NCBI RefSeq assembly: GCF_032062135.1
Contig: NC_092858.1
Span: 129,633,140 to 129,697,139, forward strand
Origin: Pyxicephalus adspersus
Lineage: Eukaryota > Chordata > Amphibia > Anura > Pyxicephalidae
Reading direction: 5' to 3'
DNA length: 64,000 bases
Shown here: piece after piece, positions 59,079-64,000 of the stretch
Layout of the letters: the number at the start of each line of letters is the position of its first letter
Numbering within the stretch: position 1 is the stretch's first letter
Notes under the pieces: generated by a model
The model's database searches: none
What the model was told of the DNA's origin: nothing
Seen by the model: only the letters and a program-made list of their open reading frames with translations
Program-made: the position numbers and the translations under genes

Positions 59079-59161
59079 AGGATTCCATTGCATTCCAAGT
59101 AACTGATCCTTCATGTCTAAGGAATAGGATCACCTTTACTTTATTAGAAGTGTTGGTATAG

Positions 59162-59177
59162 CCCCCCCCCCCCCCCC
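59162..59177. repeat. poly-C run, 16 nt
   Basis: Sixteen consecutive C, with a (GGA)n stretch at about 59198-59212 nearby. Length may be unreliable in the assembly. Confidence 0.85.
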
Positions 59178-59212
59178 ATTGCATATGATACGTAAAGAGG
59201 AGGAGGAGGAGG

Positions 59213-61142
59213 AATAATCTGTAATAAATTGAATGCAAACTAACTTTGTTTATTTGTCTTCACAACCTAGGTAATATATCTAGCCACCAAAAAAATGGTG
59301 TGATTTGTTTTTTTTTTATTTAGTTCATTCATTATTCAGTTTTGGTGAATGAACTGGCAATCACTACTATTTACTGGTGGATTTAGAAATATTTAGTAAC
59401 ATTTATGAAGATTTAATCAGTATGATCAGCAGTTTACTGATCTCCAGAGAGTGATAATCAGTTTAATAGTAGCAAACACCAAAGGCTGCAATGGAGTTCA
59501 GTGTTGTCTGTGTCATACACACTGACAATTTTGCAGCAATTGCAAAAAACTAAAGCAATTTTTTATTATGTTGTACAAATGCATCCAGGGAGTTCCTCTT
59601 TGTTCTAATTCCTGGGGCAGAAAGTGAAAAGAAGACAGTACTTTACATGAATAGAAAAAGAAGAATACACTTGTAATGCAATTGTATTATAGTCCTTCTA
59701 AGGTACTGTTTTTTCTAGTGGAACACACCAGGGTCTGTTTATCTGCTGAGTGAGTTATCCTTTTATTGGTTAATCCCCTTTTTTTGATACCTTAGAAACA
59801 CGTATGATAATAAAGTTGCTTCTACTAGTTTATGATTTAAGTGTTTATTCAAGCAGCACTAGACCAACTTTGCCCCCCAGATGCAGAGTGGCAACCTACA
59901 GGAAAGTGTCTGCAGTATGATGGTAGCACCAACAAATCTAAGAGTGGAGAAAGAATACTCAGGTAGCTACTTTCCTATAAAAAGTAAAACTTTTACCCTT
60001 AGGTTTGCATGGGTGGAAATTAGCCAGTGGCCATATAAATTGGTAACAGCATCACTAAAGGCTCAGTACTACCATGTCTAATAGTACTCCCTGACTTTTG
60101 GGATTATATAACAACATTGAGCTGAGAACAAAAGGCTTATTTATTTATTACAAATTATTGTAAAATAAAAATTATACCCCCAAAAAATCAAAACTAATAA
60201 AATACCACCCCTGAAAACTAAATCACTAAATTTTTGCTACAATTTTTGCTTTACTGGCTACCTATGGACAGATAAGCAATAAAAAAGGACGTCTGCCATT
60301 AACTCAACAACAAACTAAAATGTCAAAGAACTAGAGATCAGACTTGTTGCTCATACACAATGTATTCCTAATAAGTTATTTTGTGTTAGGTGAAGACCTG
60401 TGAACACTGCCATGGAATAGTAGGGCTTTATTATATTGGTCTATTGGCTGCTGTTATGCTGCTGCCAGAGTATAAGGGTACACACAACAAATTCAGTTTT
60501 TATAAATTTCCAAAAATTCAAGTTTAGATCAATTCCTATCTCAACTATAGTGATTAATACTGCCAAAGACTCAGGGGGCAAGTTCCATGTCACTTGTTAG
60601 TGATACCTAAGTTTAAAGAAGTGGTGAGGCATGTAAATCTCAATATGCACTACAGGCAAAAGCCTCACCCTTACCTCCTGGGTGTGAAATTACCTTTTTA
60701 AAGGTATTATATGGATAAAGACAATGTATTATCGGGAATCAATTAACATATTTGAGGAAAATAATCTGTAACTACTAAAGTATATATTACTCAGTAAGTC
60801 CTAGAATGTATATTGCCAGTGGATAAGGTGAAACTCTTAGTTGCCTTTATTCCAGCTGTGTAAAAATACCTTCAGCTGAAAATAAACCGTTTTCTCCTCT
60901 AATCTTTTCAACACCCCTTTTTCAGATTGGTATTTGCTTAATTTGCCTCTGACTGCTGAAATTAAAAGAAGAAACCAAAACCTAATTTATTATTTAAAAA
61001 AACAGTCTGAGTGCAGAACTTGGGACAGCTGAGGGTTGTTGTATGCAATATGAAGGTCTTGTGAACTTACATTAAAGTTCTCTTACGTACACATCTGTTT
61101 GGAATGATGCACTTCAAATTGACATTTTAAAACTCTTACAAT
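59213..61142. other. unannotated DNA
   Basis: There is no supported gene. Positions 60850-61090 are unique-looking. The 66-codon frame at 59881-60081 has no domain. Confidence 0.4.
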
Positions 61143-61361
61143 GGGCCTGATTTATCAAAGCTCTCCATGGCTGGAGAGGATAAACTTTTATCAGTAAAGC
61201 TGGGTGATCCAGAAAACCTGTAACGAATCTGGTCCAGGATTCAAAACATTTGCTAACAAACAGCAAATTTCTTTAAAGAAATCCATTCCAGATTTGCTGG
61301 ATCACCCAGCTTCACTGATATAAGTGTATCCTCTCCAGTCTTGGAAATGTTTCATCAGACC
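61143..61361. mobile_element. palindromic MITE family (copy 12, near full length)
   Basis: GGGCCTGATTTATCAAAGCTC, CTGGAGAGGATAAAC, GAATCTGGTCCAGG, then the right arm GATTTGCTGGATCACCCAGC and TGTATCCTCTCCAG. About 95-bp arms around a short AT-rich centre; the last ~15 bp (ATGTTTCATCAGACC) are diverged. Confidence 0.92.
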
Positions 61362-62642
61362 AGCAAAGACTGACATAGTGCTGAACTCATAGAAAAAGTC
61401 CAGGACTAGATTAAGATGAAAAAAAAACTCCACTGGCATTTACAGCATACTAACTGCATAAAAGCAAAATTTGCAAAGTTTGGTGGAAATTACACAGAAT
61501 AATTGCACATTACGGAAAAAATTACCTCCTTGTTTACAAACCACCAGTGATGTAAGGTGTAAGTTGATGTGTGTTTTCCTATCAAATTCACGTCAATGCA
61601 TGAATAAATGGTGAACTTTTATATAAATGACATATTCCATACTATTTTCCTTTTTGTTGTCCATTTATTGTGTTCTATATTTTCAATATTAATAAAAAAA
61701 AGCATTCAGCAATATTACCTTTACTAGTACTTTTTTTAATTCCCACACAAGTTCTGAAGTTTCCACTTTTAGTGCAATGACATATTGCACTTAGCTTTTA
61801 TTCCACTGAAAATTGATGTTTTATTATGCATTGCATCCATAGGATAGCATTTGTAAGGATATTTGAGAAAATGGGAAGAGCATTACAGAAAGCACAAAGT
61901 ATGCTTTAATAATGCTGATTCATGAGGATGTGGTTAGTTTCATAGTAAAAATGTAGAAGTAAGGCAGGGCTGGCAAGCACATACAGTATATAGTATAAAG
62001 GAAGCTGCAAGATCCCATATGTTCTGATGCTACTTTTCTAAAGTCTGTTTCCTATAATCATCATCTGTTTTACAGTTGTGTAGGTCAGTTTCTTTAGCAT
62101 CTCAAACAATGCATTTAAGACCCTCCACCTTCCACAAAACTGAATGATTTAAAGCTGAGATTTAATCTGCTAATATTTGCCTTCTCTGTCCCCCACTCTC
62201 TTTAAAAATGCTAATATACTAAATACTAAATAAGACCCATCTGTATTTACTACATTCCTGATGTGTGATCCAGTGACATAATCATACGCATATCTGATTT
62301 ATGGGACCGCAGGGTGCTATACATAGCTTTCTGAAAACAAGGTGATGTGATGCTGAATCCTAATGAAAAAATCAAATCCAAATAATGAAAGATATGGCAC
62401 AGGGACAGATCAGCTGGGGAGGAATGGCAGGAAAATGCTGGATGTCAACCAGCTGGAAACTCTGCCATGGCTCTGACATGCTGATGCCTAGGTTTAGCAG
62501 TTTAAGTATAGGAGTGTATGGCTGGAGTTCAGCTTTAAATCTTAAGCTAATCCCAGAGAGGGAAGGGTCTGGAGGTGAGGGAGAAGTTGGGTGAAAAAAG
62601 TCCTTCTTCCTAAAGTTCAGCTGTATGCCTTCATCCTAGACC
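61362..62642. other. unannotated DNA
   Basis: Nothing recognised. The frame at 62385-62594 is unsupported. Confidence 0.4.
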
Positions 62643-62904
62643 CGTGCTTCTAAACCAGGGTTCTATGGAACCCCAGGGCTCCTCCAGAGGTTGCTAGGGG
62701 TTCCTTGACCAATGAGCAATTTGTGACTTTCAGGTCAGTTTAAGTGACAGCAATGATCTTTTTGTCTATGTGACATTCTTCCCAATGGCCAGCAATATAA
62801 GAGGCATTATTCCCACTGAATGCCACACTAATGTACTGTGAACTGTGAATATAAAGAATTATTTTAGGGGTTCGCCCTTGTCAAAAAAGTGGAGAAAGGC
62901 TGTA
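62643..62904 (+). mobile_element. hAT-like MITE (CAACCAGGGTTC family), best copy
   Basis: GTGCTTCTAAACCAGGGTTC at left and GTGGAGAAAGGCTGTA at right form short inverted ends. The interior CTCCAGAGGTTGCTAGGGG, AATGAGCAATTTGTGAC and ATTCCCACTGAATGCC is colinear with the minus-strand copy at 46720-47003. Confidence 0.82.
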
Positions 62905-64000
62905 CCTTTATTCTGTATCCTTAGCTCAATCTTCATAAGCCTAGGAAGAAGAAAATCACAATCTTTCCTAAACTAAAAACTATAACTATATAAAATAAAG
63001 GCCAGAGATTAAATTACCTTGTATAAAACTGACAGGGTAATTATATACAAAAGCACTAATAACCATGTAATAATATAAAATAATATTGTGGGTAAAATTA
63101 ATATGGATTCTATAATTCTTTTGCAATATTGTACTAGTTGACATTCCCAGATGCTACAGAGAGAGGTTCTTGGGAGATGGAGGGCAGTGAAGGGCCATTA
63201 AAAGTTGAAATAAGGTTCCAAAAACCTGTAGATGTGCTACTGTGTCTCTCTTTGCCCAAACTTCTCACTGGGCAAAAATACAAATCTCCTTAGATAGAAA
63301 CCCAAAACTAGTAGAGTCATGGTCAAATTTGCCTCTATTTGGTTTGCCAATGGTTCAACTAAATTGACCCCAATATTCAGGATATTCTGATACCATTGAA
63401 GGAACAGATGCAGGCAGATTTGAAACGGACTACATACCATAAGATTTAGTGAATCAGCAGCAGACTGATAGAGTTCACTAGCCAGATTCACTGAGCCTGT
63501 ATTATTCTTATCATTGACAGGTAAAGCAATAGCTATAGCAAGGTCTGCCGGAAAAATTTGCTAAGCCATACTATACCTGGATTGACAGGTATACCATATG
63601 GCTCTAATCGCCATACACTATACCTGTCAATTTTAAGTATAATATATATATTTAAGTTGCGATTCCAAACCCTTAACATTGGCTATGTTCCACTTTTTTC
63701 ATCCTAGGCCAATTGCTCTACTTGCCTGAAATATCATTTAAAATGTATCTGCTGTACTTCCCATAATAATTGCATCCTGGGTATTAGCACAATTATCTCA
63801 TAGGTAAATTGTACAGGCTAAGCCCCATTTTTGGAGATAGTCTTGATCTTTTGGTGGATTTTAGGAGTACATCTTGGAGAAACATCTGTGATCTATCTTT
63901 CGGCATTAAGACACTTCAGTTACACTGTAAAGGAAAAACGTTGCTCAGCAATTACCCAGAATGCTTTACACATGCCTTTCCATTGATCAAGTCACGACTT
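62905..64000. other. unannotated DNA
   Basis: Nothing recognised. The minus-strand 84-codon frame at 63237-63491 has no identified domain. Confidence 0.4.

Overview
This window is gene-poor, AT-rich vertebrate nuclear DNA. It contains no convincing host protein-coding gene, tRNA gene or rRNA gene. Open frames are short (longest 169 codons), and the longest ones sit inside dispersed repeats. The repeat families point to an anuran amphibian, probably a neobatrachian or ranoid frog. This rests on recalled repeat character: palindromic 'GGCCTGATTTATTAAAGCTC' elements, TTAA-flanked 'CCTCC..GGAGG' elements, 'GCTACGTACACACG' elements and L1/Tx1-type 3' ends. It is inference, not a database match.

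Layout. Positions 1-1600 are mostly unique, with one small inverted-repeat element. A minisatellite with three nested periods (31, 62 and 372 bp) occupies 1609-2860. From 3 to 17 kb there is mostly unannotated DNA with scattered palindromic elements and a TTAA element at 14.0-14.6 kb. From 17 to 18.2 kb there is a terminal-inverted-repeat (TIR) element, followed by an L1-like insertion bounded by perfect 18-bp target-site duplications (TSDs). Positions 21.2-22.1 kb look like ancient, unique, possibly regulatory DNA. From 24 to 28.5 kb there is a tRNA-derived SINE, several MITEs (short non-autonomous TIR elements), a dead mariner transposon that keeps its DD34D triad, and a Harbinger-like MITE. 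A composite TIR element with a duplicated left end lies at 30.7-31.4 kb and a second L1-like 3' end at 35.1-35.5 kb. A Tc1 transposase pseudogene that has lost two catalytic residues lies at 39.8-40.5 kb. Two 331-bp Harbinger-like MITEs lie at 45.9 and 48.1 kb, the second nested inside another repeat. From 50 to 59 kb there are candidate conserved non-coding blocks, a long hairpin, two TTAA elements, a decayed Penelope-like reverse-transcriptase (RT) fragment and hAT-like pieces.

One palindromic family is present in 12 full or partial copies, about one per 5 kb. Three loci carry a CTGA..GAAA motif that resembles a hammerhead-ribozyme core; this is a hypothesis only. Nothing suggests a working multi-gene system. 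The biology here is layered transposon insertion and decay, with a few unique blocks that could be long-range enhancers of a gene outside the window.
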